Part shown: positions 27,601-39,000 of the stretch, piece after piece | Layout: each line of letters begins with the position of its first letter | Numbering within the stretch: the first letter of the stretch is position 1 | Assembly (NCBI GenBank): GCA_002943765.1 | Contig: PQWQ01000012.1 | Location: 1,377,501-1,441,500, forward strand | Origin: Psoroptes ovis | Lineage: Eukaryota > Arthropoda > Arachnida > Sarcoptiformes > Psoroptidae | Direction of reading: 5' to 3' | Length of the DNA stretch: 64,000 nt | The notes under the pieces: model-generated | Database searches by the model: none | What the model saw: the letters and a program-made list of their open reading frames with translations, nothing else | What the model was told of the DNA's origin: nothing | Made by a program: the position numbers and the translations under genes

Positions 27601-30457
27601 TGTTGATATTGATCTTTGCTAAGGTATTTTCGCTGAGGTATTTTGTGCTCAGATATTTTGCTGTTCGTTTTAATAGGTTTATAATTGATAATAGAGCTTA
27701 GGCTTCCGTGGTAATTGGTATAGGGCTTCCGAGGTGTGCTTCGTAGCTGAAGATGGTTAAGGCTAAGGCTTTGGTTTGTGTTATCTTTGATTTTTTTTCT
27801 TTGAAAATTTCTTAAAAATTTAAATTTTCTTCAAATTTTCTTTGAATATCATTGAATTCATCAGCAGAAACAACCACTTGTTACTTAACAAATCAACAAA
27901 CACAAATCATTCTGACATTTAAAAACAAAACAAATCATTGATTGATTGATGTTCAATGATCAACAAATGTTCTTCATCAGTGTTAGTCAGGAATAATTCA
28001 GTCAAATCATGGTCAAAGGTCATAAATTGATTAAATTTTTTTTTTTTGCCCAAAATAGAAAAAATACAATGTAAATCAATTGGACTGTCCAAAAAGTTTT
28101 GAGCCATTTTTCAGTCCAAGATCAATCACTAATAGAAACAGAACTTTTCGGACAAAAAAATATATTAGCAAACAATCATTTGGTAATCATTGAAAACAGC
28201 TAATAAATTTCAAATCAAAGCTTGATTTGCTCGATTTTTTTACATTTTTAAATTTATTGAATTCAAGATTTCAAGATAAGATTTAAATTATTTCATTTTA
28301 AAATGAATTTCGGAAGAAAATTGAAGATATTTTGAGGTTGTCCGAAAATTTCTTGACGATTTCAACACAAAATTGGGTTTGATTATCGTCGAGAACTTTT
28401 CGGACAATCGAATTTAAAATTTCAAAATAATTTTGTTTAAAAATTTTTCAAATAATTTAAAAAATTTCACGAATTATTATCGTTTTCAATTCGACCAGAA
28501 TTATCAGCAGAAAAATTCTTATCAATTAATGAGTATTTGAAACATATTACACACATTAGCAAATGATAATAATTGTGGTTATTCGAATTCTTGTTATGAT
28601 AATGATGATCGACGATGGCTTCAATGGTCGAGAATTATCGTCTAATCGATTATCACTTGATGGAATAGTCTTGGTTTGAATGGAATTTTCTTTGATTTCA
28701 ATTTTTGTCTTTGACCTCCATCATTCATTTGATGATAATGATTCATCGATGATCAATCGTTTGCCATCATCCACCATATTTGCCGACATTTGTCGATGTA
28801 ATCGATCAATTATTAGGTCGTTTATTTGTTTGTTATTAACAATTATTATCATCATTACTTATTGATTATGATAAACATCATTACCACCATTTAATGCTGA
28901 TGATGGTGGACATGGTGGTGGTAATTTGATGACAATTTTCAAATATTTGTCTCTTATTTCATTTCATTTGATGATAATTACGATTACGATGATCGATTAT
29001 TGATTTCGATGATGATGATGATGGATGATAATCGATACTTGTTTGACGATGCGATTTCGATGACATGATGTCTGTAAAATGATCATTGAATGATCAATGA
29101 ATTGATGCTGACCATGGTCGATTGCCGTAAAATTCCAAGAAATTGAAATCAAAATAAATTCCACTGGTCATAAATTACTTGAATTTGTCTTCGATGTCTT
29201 TGTTCGTCTGTCATTGTGGACATTATCGATGTCTCCAAGTATTTCAATGACATTTTAATGATTATTTATGTTTGTGTTCGTGTTTGTGTGTTTGTCATTT
29301 TGCCGCATCAAATTATAATGGCAATTATTTTGATTATTATTATGATTATCAGTGAATACTGAAAATCATTTTTTAATGATGATAATAACCATTAAATAAT
29401 CATAAAATATTTTGATTATTATTCGTATTATCATCATTTAATGGCCTTTACGAGACTTTGAAATTAATTTTTTGAATTAATTTCAATGGTCTTTGACCAT
29501 AAATCATTCATGTAAAAATGTTTAAGAATTTCATGAAATATTTGTTATTTTGTATCAGTGTTTTATGATCATTTAATGATCATCGACAATCATTCATTGA
29601 ACAATCAATGACATCAGTGATTACACACACACACTTGTTGCATGTTCTGAGTTTTGTTTTGTTGTGTTTGTTAGGCAATGATTTTTGACTAATTTTTTTA
29701 TTTTTCCAATTTCTTTGATACAGAAAAATCAGAATCCGCTCGTCATGGTGGTTGTTTTGATCAAAACAGTACAGTCATCGATGAATATGGTCAACGAAAA
29801 TCGATTACCGAAATGGCGGTCGGTGACCGAATATTAACCATGAACATGGCTACTAATCAGCTGGAGCTGAGTAAAATCATCATGTTTTTGGATCGTGATC
29901 CATCAATCGAACGTCTTTATTATGATATTGAAACTGAATCTGGCCGAATTATAACGGCAACATCGGCACATTTGTTATTCGTTTCCGATACCAATAATAT
30001 TGATGATAAATATGAAGAATTTGTTTCGAAAATACAGAAAAATCAATATTTATTAATTCAAAATCAAACAAATGGGACTAAAATGGAACGTATCGTCGAT
30101 ATACGAACAAAATTATCGCGAGGAATATATGCACCATTAACTGAAACCGGTACCATTATCATTAATGATATTGTTGCATCTTGTTATGCAATTTATCGTC
30201 AACAATCATTGAATCATTTAGCATTTTTACCATATCGTTTATGGTATAAATTTATTGAATTTGGTGATTATTTATCGGATAAATTATTATCAATCAAAAA
30301 TGATGATTCGAAATTGATACAAAAAAATCGATCTTCATCAGCCGGAATCAATACTATTGATCATAAAGAATCGATGAACATCGGTATTCATTGGTACCCG
30401 AGATTATTATATAAATTTTTCCATTATTTTCTATCAAATGATTATATTTATCATTGA
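15643..30457 (+). CDS. hh: Hedgehog morphogen precursor
   Basis: Exons 15643-16644, 25797-26058 and 29724-30457 join in phases 0 and 1 to 665 codons. Residue C258 starts the block C-G-P-G-R-G, the palmitoylated N-terminus of the secreted signal, just after a hydrophobic segment (about 241-252). The signalling domain runs to G431, giving 174 residues, the same as human SHH, and includes the motifs H-Y-E-G-R-A-V-D-I and [10 protein letters not shown]. Autocleavage and cholesterol attachment are expected at G431-C432 (H-G-G-C-F). The C-terminal Hint domain keeps T501-S-A-H504 and C575 in A-S-C-Y-A. A sterol-recognition-like tail follows to residue 665. Odd points: about 240 residues of His/Asn/Asp-rich sequence precede the signal segment; the R-C-K expected at the exon 2 start is R-L-K. 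The true start may be internal, for example at 16048. Identification is secure. Confidence 0.95.
19272..19342. mobile_element. 71-bp inverted-repeat (MITE-like) element, copy A
   Basis: The left end reads TTGTCCAAAAAGTTTTTGAC. The right end, read on the other strand, starts TTGTCCGGTAAGTTTT. The two arms pair around a short AT-rich centre. It lies in hedgehog intron 1. It belongs to a family of five with the same length and ends; either a miniature transposon or a hairpin RNA locus would explain it. Confidence 0.6.
22641..22664. repeat. (CA)12 microsatellite
   Basis: Twelve uninterrupted CA units within hedgehog intron 1. Seen directly. Confidence 0.9.
22854..22925. repeat. 72-bp hairpin (pre-miRNA-like or MITE)
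   Basis: The left arm CCTTGTTTAACGCTGTTTTA and the right arm TAAAACAGCGTTAAATAAGG are inverted copies differing only at one G/T wobble position. They form a stem of about 20 bp, plus a few more pairs, around a loop of about 30 nt. The ends differ from the TTGTCC family. The strand, if transcribed, is unknown; it sits within hedgehog intron 1. It could be a microRNA precursor or a small transposon. Confidence 0.5.
24421..24490. mobile_element. 70-bp inverted-repeat element, copy B
   Basis: The left end is TTGTCCAAAAAGTTCTTGTC. The right arm contains GGAAAACTTTTTGTCCAA, which pairs less well at its very end than in the other copies. It lies in hedgehog intron 1, upstream of the T-run at 24546. 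Confidence 0.5.
24546..24571. repeat. 26-T homopolymer
   Basis: An uninterrupted T tract in hedgehog intron 1. It has no detectable flanking repeat or retroposon body. Its length may be uncertain because of sequencing. Confidence 0.85.
24854..24924. mobile_element. 71-bp inverted-repeat element, copy C
   Basis: The left end is TTGTCCAGTAAGTTTTTG and the right end is CAGAACTTTGTGGACAA. It lies 363 bp after the end of copy B in hedgehog intron 1. The arms are more diverged than in copy E. Confidence 0.55.
25563..25591. repeat. (GAT)n trinucleotide tract
   Basis: About nine uninterrupted GAT/ATG units, about 205 bp before hedgehog exon 2. Typical of this genome. Confidence 0.85.
28085..28155. 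mobile_element. 71-bp inverted-repeat element, copy D
   Basis: The left end is CTGTCCAAAAAGTTTTGAG and the right end is CAGAACTTTTCGGACAA. The arms match over about 13 bp with one mismatch. It lies in hedgehog intron 2, 182 bp before copy E. Confidence 0.6.
28338..28407. mobile_element. 70-bp inverted-repeat element, copy E (best preserved)
   Basis: The left arm begins TTGTCCGAAAATTTCTTGAC. The complement of the right arm begins TTGTCCGAAAAGTTCTCGAC. They match at 21 of 23 terminal bases and continue to GAT. The loop is about 24 bases. This copy defines the family and would fold as a near-perfect hairpin if transcribed. It lies in hedgehog intron 2. Confidence 0.7.
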
Positions 30458-30870
30458 GTAGTTCATCATACCCCTTTTTTAAATTAATTCATAATTAATT
30501 TTAATTGTAATTAAATCATTTTTTTCATATTTGTAACTTTTCTTCTCTAGATTCAATGAATTTATGAATTATTCATCATATATTGAACATTATATTTTCT
30601 CATTGAAAAAAAAAATTCCCTTCCCCAATTCAATTCAAATCTTTGAAATTATTCAAATTATCATCCATGTACATGATCACCATAATTCACATTATCTTTT
30701 TGCCATGTTCTCCATTACTTTTCATGCCATTTTGAATATTGTTTTTAACAATTTTGAATTTTGTAAATAAATAAATGAATTTTCAATTTTAATTTCGATG
30801 ATTTAATAAATTTGAAATGAAATAAAATAAAAAAAGATTTGAAAGAAAAAAATTGAAAAAAAAAATCAAA
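30458..30870. other. hedgehog 3' flank
   Basis: AT-rich sequence after the hedgehog stop. AATAAA-like words near 30766-30772 could serve as a polyadenylation signal. A T-rich stop for Pol III lies on the minus strand just after the tRNA gene. No gene is seen. Confidence 0.4.
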
Positions 30871-30966
30871 TGGCCAGTGTGGGGATCGAACCCACGACCT
30901 TGGCGTTGCTGATCTTAGTGATCGATGTTTATTAGCACCACGCTCTACCGACTAAGCTAACCGGCC
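30871..30966 (-). tRNA. tRNA-Ile (anticodon AAT) with a 23-nt intron
   Basis: On the minus strand the gene runs from 30966 to 30871. The acceptor stem pairs GGCCGGT with ACTGGCC, and the A discriminator is at 30871. The D arm carries TTAGCTTAGTCGG (A box) and the T arm GGTTCGATCCC (B box). The anticodon stem TGGTG/CGCCA closes a loop with anticodon AAT at 30933-30931. An intron of 23 nt (30929-30907) sits between positions 37 and 38, the standard place for eukaryotic nuclear tRNA introns. The mature tRNA would be 73 nt before CCA addition. A T-run (A-run at 30857-30865 on the plus strand) lies just downstream as a Pol III terminator. Isoleucine is read from the anticodon, with A34 expected to become inosine. 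Confidence 0.93.
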
Positions 30967-31841
30967 ATGTTCATGTGTCTGAAGCAACGAGTTTGCAGCT
31001 TTCAATCTCTACATTGCTAGCGTAATCATGAATTTTGAGACGGCAAAAAATGCTCAATTTTCCCGTTGAAACTTATAAAAACGTTTCCTTAGAACATAGA
31101 TAATTGTTTTTTAGGAAATTTATTCTCAATTCATTCTCAAATGATTTCAATATTAATCGAAAATTTTGATAAAATTTCAACATGAGATGAATTCAAAAAA
31201 AAAAAACTTGAATTTCAAAGATTTGAAAAATGTAAACAAATAGACATACAGCGCCATCTGTTGCATTGAAATAAAGATGCGAATGTTTGTAGAAAGTTTT
31301 TGTTTGATTAACAATAACAAAAATGAAAAATTTTTCCAAAAAATTTTCCTCGTACATCTGTTCTTTTCATCGGAATTGCTTTGATTATTTTGATTATTTA
31401 TCATTACATTTATTTATTTTGGTGTTTGTCTAAGTTTTAATAATTATTCAAATCTTATATAAACAGCTGTGAAAAAGAGGAAAAATTAATCATTATTTTG
31501 TCATAAACAATGAGACGAATTTGACATCAAACATCAAAAGAAATTTGATTGATCGACTGATTAATTATCTTGTTTCCCTTGTTTTGTTAATATTTTATCA
31601 TCATTCATACAAATCATTCATTTGATGTTTACAAAGCATTAAACATATAAAATTTGACATCAAAAATTGTTTGCATCTCAACATTTTACTAAGGTGTTGT
31701 TTATTCTTATAATTTGATCATTCAAACCAAAGAAGAATCAATTTAAAAAGTAAATAAATACTTTTAATATAAGTAAAAGTAAGTATCTGTTTAATCTCAT
31801 ATTTCAATTATCTCAAATTTTTTTCCCTTTATCTATTTCAG
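30967..31841. other. Intergenic / ORP9 upstream region
   Basis: No coding sequence. The ORP9 coding region opens directly after an acceptor (TTTCAG|ATG), so a 5' non-coding exon must lie in or before this stretch. A word CAGCGCCATCTGTTG at 31249-31263 contains GCGCCATCT, which fits the core of arthropod CTCF sites. This is a weak regulatory hint. Confidence 0.4.
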
Positions 31842-34800
31842 ATGGTATTAATGCAAGGTCCATTGCTAAAATGGACAAACATGATGAAAGGTTATCAACA
31901 ACGTTGGTTTGTACTCGATGAGATTAATGGATTATTATCATATTACACGGTTCGAAATATTATTATTTTTTTACTTCTAAAATATGTTAAGGATAACATT
32001 AATTGACATTCTTTACACATTAATCAATTAAATAGTCTCCAGAAAAATTAATACGCGGTGATCGACGAGGTTATTTACGGCTACGTGATGCTATTTTAGG
32101 TATCGAAGATGATGATGATACAATTTTTTCGATTACATCCGATACTGAAGTGTTTCATTGTAAAGGTATTTGTTTTTTCATTATTTTTTCATTAATTTCA
32201 ATTAAATTCTCCGACTTTGATTCTTTATTTTGTCTGTTTTACCACAAAATACTATGAATTATAATCAAATAATGAATTGAAATAATAAATTCCGTATAGT
32301 CGTATCCATTGGTTACCATTCAAATAATTATTTAGAAATGAAAATATCATTATTTGTTCAACATTAATTGTCAAATAATTGAGTGAAATTAACATTAAAC
32401 ATTTTCGACATATGAAACAAATAGATCAAAATCATTGTCCATACTAGACACAATAATATATTTTTTGAAATTTTGAAAACCCATTATAGAAAGAAGATAT
32501 TGTGACGTTTATTATGTTAACAATAATAATTTGTTCAAATCATATTATGATTGTTTATTATTATGAGCAATGATGGGCGCAATAGTCAATTTTCATTATT
32601 ATTATTATTATTATATTCGTTATATGTCAGCATGAAATAATAATAATAATAATAATGAAATGTTTTGTAAAGAAAAGAAAAAAAGAGTTTTTCAAAATAA
32701 AATGTGTGTAATGTTGAGAATACAGAAGAAATTACAGAAAAATAATGAATGAATTATGTTCATTCAAATCAAACCAATGATCATTGTGGAATCGATTGTG
32801 TGTGATTGTCAAATAAACAGTTAATAATTTGTTTATTTGTTCATTTAAAAATTTTTGCGATTTGATCAATTCATCAGTTCAATATACACAGGAAGAATCA
32901 TTTATTTTTTAAATTGAATTTATTGACTTTTAGAATTTATTTAAAAAAAAAATTTCCTACTATTGACAGATATTGATATATATATAATTTGTGGTGATCA
33001 TTTTCCATAAATAAATCATAAACATACAAACATATCATTCATACACGCTTACCAACACTCAAACATATATTTCATGGTGATTACGTGTTCAATTTTATAG
33101 AATTTATTTTTTATTCCAGAAAAAAAAATATTCCAACATTTAATTTTATTTCATCATTATTTCTTCTATTAGCACATTCAATGAAAGAACGTGATGAATG
33201 GATAAAATGTTTGGCCGATACTATTGAATTGTTTCAACGTAAACGGCGAAAATATTATTATTATCAACCAAATCGATTGAATAATAAAGATAGTGCAAAT
33301 AAACAAAAATATCGTAATAATTATAAATCAAATGCCTTATCGAATAATAAACAATTGACCGTATACAATAATAGTGAAAATAATGATGAAAAAATTTTGA
33401 ATGATTTCAATAAATATTTAACTGAAACTGATTCATATTTACAATTGTTAATTAAGCAATTTAATCGTTTGGAATTGAAAATTGATTCATTGAAAAATAT
33501 CGATAATAATGATAGTGATAATGCCAATGAAAATGAACGAAAACAAAAACAATTGATACAACTGAAAGAACGATCAACATATTTTCTTGATTCGATTAAA
33601 CATACGATTGTATTGTTACAAATAGCAAAGGTATTTGATTTCGTAATTGAATATGATTATCATGTTTATTAATTATCATTAAATGTACTATTAATGATAG
33701 AATCTTAAATTTCCAGTGAATGGAATATATGATCATAAACAAGAACAACAGCATACACATGAAAATTCATCTGAACGATCAAAATCTATTCAAAATCAAC
33801 AGCAACAAATCAATCAAAAATCAAAACTAACGAATGATAATGAAAATAATGACCATACAATATTGAAAGCAGAAGAAGCCAATGAATCATTGAAAATTGT
33901 TGATAAAAACGCTGTACAAATCAATTCAAATATTCCTAATAATCAACCACAATCTTCGAAATCATTTAGATCAGCTCAAGCAACGCTCGAATTCGGCAAT
34001 AATAATATTAATAATAATGATCAATCTTTGATTGATAGTAGTGATTTTGGTTATGATGACGACGACGATGATGATGATGATTATTTCTTTGATGCTCATG
34101 ATGAATCTGAAAATTCCGATTACTATGAAAATGATGAAAATTCTTCAACATCAATGACTACAACGAAAATGCCTATTACGAAAAATAGTAAAAAATTAAT
34201 GCGTACAGCACCAACACCAAACACAGTAACATCATTCGATAATAATAATAATAATGGAGCCAGTGTTGTTGTTGTTGGCGCCAGTGACAATAATTTCGAT
34301 AAATTATATGAATCAAGTGATGATTCAATTGATGATGAACTTTGTTCAATGCAATCACATGGTAGTGTTATATCACATTTAATATCACAAGTTAAAATTG
34401 GTATGGATTTGACCAAAGTCGCATTGCCGACATTCATTTTGGAACGACGTTCATTATTGGAAATGTATGCCGATTTCTTTGCACATGCTGATATTTTTTG
34501 CAGGTAAGTTCAGCCAGTCATTGATTAGTATCATATTTTCTAATGTATTTGATGATTTTATCCCTCGAAGCATTCCTGATTATAAAACGCCTGAAGAACG
34601 AATGATACAAGTCGTTAGATGGTATCTATCAGCATTCCATGCTGGACGTAAAAGTTCTTTAGCTAAAAAACCTTATAATCCAATTTTGGGTGAAGTATTC
34701 AAATGCTATTGGAATCTTAGCACATCATCCCCTACGTCCACTGATAATTACAATAGTCAATTGCCATGGGCTAAAAGTAGTGATTTAATATTTATCGCTG

Positions 34801-35673
34801 AACAAGTATCACATCATCCTCCAATATCGGCATTTTATGCTGAAAACGTTGAAAAACGTATCATGTGTTCTGGTATGTTTGTTTGATGGATTTGTATTCA
34901 TAAAATAATTGCGAATCAATTCAATTTAGCTCAAATATGGACAAAAAGTAAATTTCTAGGCCTTAGCATTGGTGTGAATAATATTGGCAAAGGTACAATA
35001 TATTTACTTGATCATGATGAAGAATATGTTTGTACATTTCCAAGCGCATATGGCCGTTCAATATTGACTGAACCATGGTTTGAATTTGGTGGCAATGTAC
35101 AAATCGAATGCAGCAAATCAGGTTATTTAGCTAAAATTGATTTTCTAACAAAACCATTTTATGGTGGTAAACGAAATCGTATTAATGCCGAAATATTTGA
35201 TCCGAATAAAAAATCCATAATGACAATTACCGGTGAATGGAATGGTAAAATGGAAGCAAAATATGTAAATAAAAATGCGAATGATTCAAATATAAAATTA
35301 AAATTACCACAACCATTTGTCGATACAAAAACAATGCCAGTCATACGTAAACAAGTTAAACCAATCAATGAACAAGAAGAATATGAATCAAGAAATTTAT
35401 GGAAATATGTAACATTAGCATTAAAAAATCAAAATGTAGATGAAGCAACTGAATCCAAGTATCGTATCGAACAAAAACAACGTGATTTAGTTAAAGAACG
35501 TGAACAAAATAATATTAAATGGCAAAATAGGGTAATTATAATGATGATGATAATTGCATAAAAATTAATAACTAATTTCCATGTTACTTCCAATTGAAAA
35601 TACACAGATGTTTCATACTATTGGTGATAATTTATGGTCATACAATGAACCATTAACAATACGTAAAAGATAG
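31842..35673 (+). CDS. OSBPL9: Oxysterol-binding protein-related protein 9 (ORP9 type)
   Basis: Seven coding exons: 31842-31949, 32036-32165, 33173-33630, 33701-34503, 34571-34872, 34930-35531 and 35608-35673, about 822 residues. ORP9 exchanges sterol and phosphatidylinositol 4-phosphate or phosphatidylserine at contacts between the ER and the trans-Golgi or endosomes. An N-terminal PH domain (about 5-105) has G-P-L-L-K-W-T-N and R-W-F-V-L-D. A low-complexity linker contains a Glu/Asp-led Y-F-F-D-A-H-D near residues 360-366, a FFAT-like motif for binding VAP in the ER. The lipid-binding domain (about 440-780) has the signature E-Q-V-S-H-H-P-P at 577-584 and K-P-F-Y-G-G-K. The exon 4 start is the least certain: the stronger-looking acceptor at 33716 would give a stop in frame, so TAG at 33700 is preferred. 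ORP10/11 are alternatives, but the PH and core sequence fit ORP9. Confidence 0.88.
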
Positions 35674-36082
35674 TCATTTTCGTAAAATTTTTCGTAAATA
35701 ATATCGAAAATTAATGGGATTAATCTGTTTGTAATTTGATGCAATTTGAATCGAATTAATTAATCAATTAATTAATTAATGAAGTATTTTTTCTTTTCTT
35801 TTTTTTGAATTTTTATAAAATTTTTTCTTTTGTTGTTTTCCTCTGCTCTTCAAGATTTTTAAATTATTATTATCATCATTTCATTATTTATAATTATAAT
35901 AATATTTATATAATAATTAATAATAATTATACTTGTTTGAATAATAATTGAAAGTAATTGAATTTTTGATTTTTTCTTTTAAAATATTTTTTTTATTAAA
36001 TTCATGGAAGAAAAATTTCTGTTTTTCGTTCATAAAAACAATAATAAATGATAGTATTAATGATTTTAAAAATTCTTTGAAA
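35674..36082. other. Spacer between converging ORP9 and importin-13 genes
   Basis: AT-rich 3' flanks of two converging genes, with a palindromic TTAATTAATTAATTAAT stretch near 35757-35778. No gene is seen. Confidence 0.5.
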
Positions 36083-39000
36083 TTATTTATAATCAACACC
36101 AAACAGTCCACGACAACGATAACTAAATTCCTTAACGATTTCACGTAATTTTCGTTTATTATTACGAGTCAATAGCACTGATTGTATGAATTTTTGTTTA
36201 CATTCTTTTGTTATTAATTGTGTTGGAAAATTTTCCAAATCAATTATTGTCTGCAATGAACGTTGAAAATTATCTGAATATTTTTGATTCATAATCAATA
36301 ATATATCGGTCATATAATCGACAGCGAATGATGGTGAACCATTTTTACCACCAATAATAATGAATATTTTCATCAATAATAAATCAAAACGTTCTTGTAT
36401 GATTTTAAACAATTCAATGTATTGTCTACTTTGATTCAAAAATGTACATATAAATATTGAACATTGATGTATTGTTGATTTTTCCGGGAATTCTATACCG
36501 GCCATTGAATAATCAAATATTTTTAATAAATCCAACTTTTCATACAAAAACATTTTCATCGATTTACGTAATATTTTCGCTAATTCTTCATAAAAATTTT
36601 GCACTAAAAATGTTTGCTCATGAAACAATTGGGATTGTTGCACATTCATATCATTGCTATGGACTGATTGAAATTTTTCAATAGTAATTGTTGTTATTTG
36701 ATAAAAATATTCTTGTAATGATAACAGTAAATCTTCATCATTAGCAAATATAACAAATATTTGTCGAGATATTTGCAGCACATTTATCGATAATGATTTA
36801 CGATATAATTCTAGCAATAATTGTATGATTATAGTCAACATTGGTTTAATATCATCCAATAATGTAATTATTGTCTTATTAATACATTCACATAGATTCT
36901 GTACGATTTCTTCATCATAAGGATAATTAACAACTATTATGCCAAACATTGGTATTATTTTTTCAAATATTCTATACAATGGTTGCTGATGATATGAGTA
37001 TTGTTTTTCATTTTTAAGTTTTGATTGTATCAAATCTTTCGATATCAATTCATCACCATCCAATTCTAATTCAGTCGATTTAAGATTAATGTCTAATTTT
37101 GCAAATAAATTCGAAAGCATTAATAATATCCCGTTTATGTGGATACGATTTTGTTCACTTTGTTGATTGTGATTCAAGATTTTTTCCATGTCGCTTAAAA
37201 TCGGTATCAATATACGATCAATTGTTTGCATAATCAAATCGATAGGCATTATAGAGAGAATGGAGCCTAATGAATGCATCAAACGTGCCTTTTCTTTATA
37301 TTCCAATGTTGAATAACAAAGATATTTTTCACATAATTCAATGATTTGCAATCCATATGGTTTTAAATCTAATTGGCATTCACTTACGATTACTTTTAAT
37401 GCCATTGTCGATGATATTATCACTAATTGATCGGAAGATTTTAACGATTCTTGTATGATTGTCAAGACAAATGGAAAATAATTGATGTTGTTTGCTAACC
37501 AATCGGCTGAATTTGATAGAAAACAATTTATTGTCGACAACAATTTTGCATCATTCAGACATTCAGGGGTCAACGATTGAAATGAACTCATTATTTTTGG
37601 CATATAATTAATTTCATTTGTCGATATGTTTTCAGTTAACGAACTGAATGCAAATATTACCGCTTCCAAATATCTTATCGATATTTTATGATCTTGATTT
37701 GTTGCAATCATTGTTTGCTGCAGTGCTTTATTAAAATGATCCATCAATATATCTAATAATGTTGTATTTAATATAGTAAAACAATATGTATAAGTATCGG
37801 CAATATCTTGACGATAACAACGAAAACGTTCTCGATCATCTTTATTCCATTCTTGTAAATAAATATCATCGGGTGGATATTGCAATTTAATCAAAAATAT
37901 ATTTATCAATGAATAGAATATGTTTTTAAATACATTAGCGTATATTTGTATTTTATTTTCATCCGATGCCATTAGATCATCTTGAAAATTGATCCAAAAA
38001 TTAAATGGTAAATCACTTAATGTTTCATCATAACCATAATATGTTGGTGTTTGTGAACATTTCAATATAATATTGAAAAATTCTATGATTATATCTTGAT
38101 TTAATTGCAAATCAGTCAACGAATCCAAAATTAACCGGGTATTCGATTCACCGATCGATACAAACAAATAATATAAATCACGTAAATATTCATGATTTGA
38201 TTCTTGTATTGCTTGATTGATGATTGGTGATAATATGATTGTTATTTGTTCAATTAGCTTTAATATCATTTTAGGTTGCTTACAAATATGTGGACTTGTA
38301 TATATTGCAATTATACACTCAACAACATCATGGCAAATATTTTCATTACGTATTGCATTATTAAGAATGAATGTCATAATTTTTGCATGATTATTTTCGA
38401 TTAAAATCAATGTATCCAAACCTATTGACCAACTTTGAAAACATTTCACACAAATCGTCGTTATATTATCCGATATGTTTTCTTCACACAGAATTTTTTC
38501 AATAAATAATAATATCGATTCTGAATGTTTAATCAATTCACATTTAATTAATTGTTTTCTATTTTTATCTTGATATGGATGATTCAATTCTTCAGGTATT
38601 GATGTAAATATTTCCAACAGGATTTGTATGATACGTGTCGATGGTATGTTTGATAATTTATCTGGTTGAAAGATTTGCCACAAATCATTGAAAATATTTT
38701 GCCATTCATCCAATATAATATTATGTACAATACAATTGGCAATACATGATATTAATTTTATTCGTATTAAATTATATTCTTGTCCATTAATATAATTGAA
38801 TAAATTTTCAATCAATTTCAGCCAAATTTGTTTATAATCATTCGGTTGTAATTCAAATGAATATTTTGTCAATTTTAAATATAATGTCGATGCACCAAAA
38901 TATTGTATATTTATAGATTTATTTTTATCCATTAATAACCATGAAAATATCCATGCTTCTTTTGATCGTTGTAATTGTATTAGTAGATTGTTTGTTTCAT

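Larger units (their letters stand above)
26059..29723 (+). other. hh: hedgehog intron 2 (3.67 kb)
   Basis: Bounded by CTG|GTATGT and ACAG|AAA in phase 1. It contains two TTGTCC-family hairpins (copies D and E) and much GAT/CAT low-complexity DNA, especially 28560-29100. No coding sequence is supported; short ORFs do not resemble known exons. Confidence 0.85.
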
